Below are positions 57,755 to 58,582 of a DNA stretch of 58,582 nt, one piece after another. Where the stretch lies: the NCBI GenBank assembly GCA_017303555.1, contig JAFLCN010000022.1, forward strand, positions 1-58,582. The letters run 5' to 3'. This stretch comes from Planctomycetota bacterium. GTDB lineage: Bacteria; Planctomycetota; Phycisphaerae; Phycisphaerales; UBA1924. Every line of letters begins with the position of its first letter. Position 1 is the stretch's first letter. The notes below the pieces were generated by a model. That model did not search any database, was not told the origin of the DNA, and worked only from the letters and a program-made list of their open reading frames with translations. The position numbers and the translations under genes were made by a program.

Positions 57755-57981
57755 TTCACCACAGAGACACAGAGGCACAGAGAAGAGAAGAGTGGATCGG
57801 CAATGGCGCTGAAGGCAGAGATTTTCAACACGGAGAACCACGGGGAACCACGGAGTCGACAACCGAGAAAGGCGTACACGACAGAACCGCGGCGAGCGCC
57901 GAGAAAACAAAGACACAAGAACGGATCGGATGAAATGCACGCCTCCGCCTTTCTCCGAGTCCTCTGCGACTCTGCGGTGAA
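57755..57981. repeat. CACAGAG-type inverted-repeat element upstream of the ABC gene
   Basis: The left arm (57755-57785) reads TTCACCACAGAGACACAGAGG and on to GAGAAG. The right arm (57949-57981) is its near-inverse, with CGCAGAG and GGTGAA ends. The arms pair as an imperfect inverted repeat of about 30 bp around a 160-bp core, placing it in the intergenic space between the ABC and STAS genes. Similar CACAGAG-type palindromic repeats occur in several bacterial genomes, but no copy number can be shown here. Confidence 0.7.
57827..57855. repeat. ACCACGG tandem repeat inside the CACAGAG element
   Basis: The core contains CACGGAGAACCACGGGGAACCACGGAG, three imperfect 11-bp units of AACCACGGRGA. It lies between the two arms of the larger inverted repeat. 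Confidence 0.6.
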
Positions 57982-57994
57982 ATCCCTGTTTTAC

Positions 57995-58351
57995 TTACTC
58001 GCCCGCGCGGTTCTCTTCTTCAATCTGGAGCGCCGCGAGGGCTGTCATCGGGTCGGGTGCGAAACGGAAAATCTTGTCCAGGCCCGTCACCGTCATCACC
58101 GACTGCACATCCTCCGAGAGCGAGCACAGCCTCAGCCCCCGCTTCTTCTCGCTCAGCAACTTCCGGATCTTGAGCAGCGAAGCCAGGTTCGAACTGTTCA
58201 CATAGGTGACGTTCGCAAAGTTCAGCACCACACTCGGCACCGCGGCACCCTTGGCGCTCAGGCGATCGCCGATCGCCGACAACTCCTCCGACAGCACCGG
58301 CTCATCGGCGAGGTCTGCGATCACGATCGATTCGGACCAGTCGTTGGACAT
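57995..58351 (-). CDS. STAS-domain anti-sigma-factor antagonist-like protein
   Basis: The product is 118 aa, a single STAS domain. Seen: VVLNFANVTYVNSSNLASLLKI, where the Ser of the SSN segment is at the position of the phosphorylatable Ser in SpoIIAA/RsbV, then RKLLSEKKRGLRLCS and DKIFRF. These proteins bind anti-sigma kinases; phosphorylation switches binding. The RsbU-like phosphatase at 52570-53832 is a candidate partner, though no kinase gene is visible. The start was set at MSNDWS, where TAGAAT lies 7 nt upstream. Confidence 0.9.
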   Translation of the reverse strand: MSNDWSESIVIADLADEPVLSEELSAIGDRLSAKGAAVPSVVLNFANVTYVNSSNLASLLKIRKLLSEKKRGLRLCSLSEDVQSVMTVTGLDKIFRFAPDPMTALAALQIEEENRAGE

Positions 58352-58358
58352 AGGGCGG

Positions 58359-58364
58359 ATTCTA
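58359..58364 (-). promoter_or_regulatory. TAGAAT box 7 nt before the STAS gene start (leaderless-type)
   Basis: It has near-consensus -10 sequence with no Shine-Dalgarno site between box and ATG, the clearest leaderless-type example in the window. Confidence 0.55.
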
Positions 58365-58455
58365 GCAAACCCGGTTTCAAAGCCCGCGCTCGCGCGCCGC
58401 TTTCGGCCCCGACAAAAGGGCCCCCATTCTCGAAAACACTGGTTCCCGGAACTAC

Positions 58456-58500
58456 TAGCAGGCCGTTGAAAAACCCTCTTTCCAGCCTGTTTCAAAAAAC
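58456..58500. repeat. Paired CAGGC...GAAAAACC-like sequences, possible mobile-element end
   Basis: AGCAGGCCGTTGAAAAACC (about 58457-58475) is followed by a related CAGCCTGTTTCAAAAAACC (58483-58501). Similar AGGCTGTTGAAAAA sequences occur at the ends of several transposable elements. Together with the open frame reaching the window edge, this could be the terminus of an insertion sequence, but no transposase motif is visible. Confidence 0.35.
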
Positions 58501-58582
58501 CGCCTGATGCCAGCGAGCGAAGAGTACGGCATGCGCGGACGCCTTCAGCACCAGCCCAGCATCTTCGTCCAGATCAATCTCG
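58492..58582 (-). CDS. 3' end of an unidentified gene entering from beyond the window
   Basis: The minus-strand frame is open from the window edge to TGA (58494-58492): 29 codons ending in LVLKASAHAVLFARWHQAVF. No motif is recognisable. It lies just beside the possible element end, so a transposase is one option among others. Confidence 0.3.
   Translation of the reverse strand, partial: EIDLDEDAGLVLKASAHAVLFARWHQAVF

Overview
The window is a GC-rich (mostly over 60% G+C), gene-dense bacterial chromosome segment. It has about 53 supportable protein genes, no rRNA, tRNA or CRISPR array that I can see, and no intact mobile element. The best guess for the source is a planctomycete of the Phycisphaerae type. 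The grounds are two exported proteins ending in a short hydrophobic stretch plus RRRR (a PEP-CTERM-like tail), a family GT3 glycogen synthase, a PurS-PurS-PurL fusion, and planctomycete-style exported and TonB-like proteins. This placement is an inference from gene content; no phylogenetic marker was compared.

Layout. 1-7.0 kb: a PEP-CTERM-like protein with a textbook terminator, a hexanucleotide repeat with G-quadruplex potential, an A-type iron-sulfur carrier, a small operon (ACT-domain protein, lipoprotein, D-aminoacyl-tRNA deacylase), an exported protein coupled to thioredoxin reductase, and a primary-like sigma factor. 7.4-16.3 kb: a UVR-motif protein, a KefB-like antiporter overlapping mnmG, a DnaJ/CbpA co-chaperone, a CpeT-FKBP fusion, malate dehydrogenase and an unknown. 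16.4-24.8 kb: a second PEP-CTERM-like protein, a flavin reductase-like protein, an unknown exported protein, a TonB-like protein, a glycosyltransferase, then the plus-strand run nnrE - DUF151 - truD - HAD phosphatase. 24.8-32.3 kb: a YyaL-type thioredoxin-fold protein with a DsbD-like tail, an unknown, galE, lgt, tatD and nnrD. 32.3-40.2 kb: a type IV pilus/type II secretion-like cluster (pilT, pilC, three prepilin-type proteins including a 953-residue PilX-like protein with calcium-loop-like repeats) and an SGNH-hydrolase-like protein. 40.2-46.7 kb: rnhA coupled to glycogen synthase, purL, and a quinone oxidoreductase. 46.7-58.6 kb: an NtrC-type regulator, ruvC, ribE, a PQQ-propeller lipoprotein, purH, an RsbU-like phosphatase, a DUF192 lipoprotein coupled to gluQ, a pterin dehydratase, an HNH protein, an ABC ATPase, a STAS protein and an element-like end.

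How it works together. Most genes are housekeeping: purine synthesis (purL, purH), tRNA modification and quality control (mnmG, truD, gluQ, dtd), NAD(P)HX repair (nnrE, nnrD), redox and envelope (trxB, lgt, YyaL-like, TonB-like) and surface fibres. Two gene-expression habits recur. A TANNNT box lies 5-8 nt upstream of the start codon of at least 11 genes that lack a Shine-Dalgarno sequence, which suggests leaderless mRNAs. All seven four-base gene overlaps use GTGA or TTGA, never ATGA. No wholly new multi-gene system is obvious. The most notable items are the leaderless-promoter pattern, the CpeT-FKBP and YyaL-DsbD fusions, the giant PilX-like protein, the G-quadruplex repeat, the palindromic CACAGAG element, and the gluQ start that appears frame-shifted.
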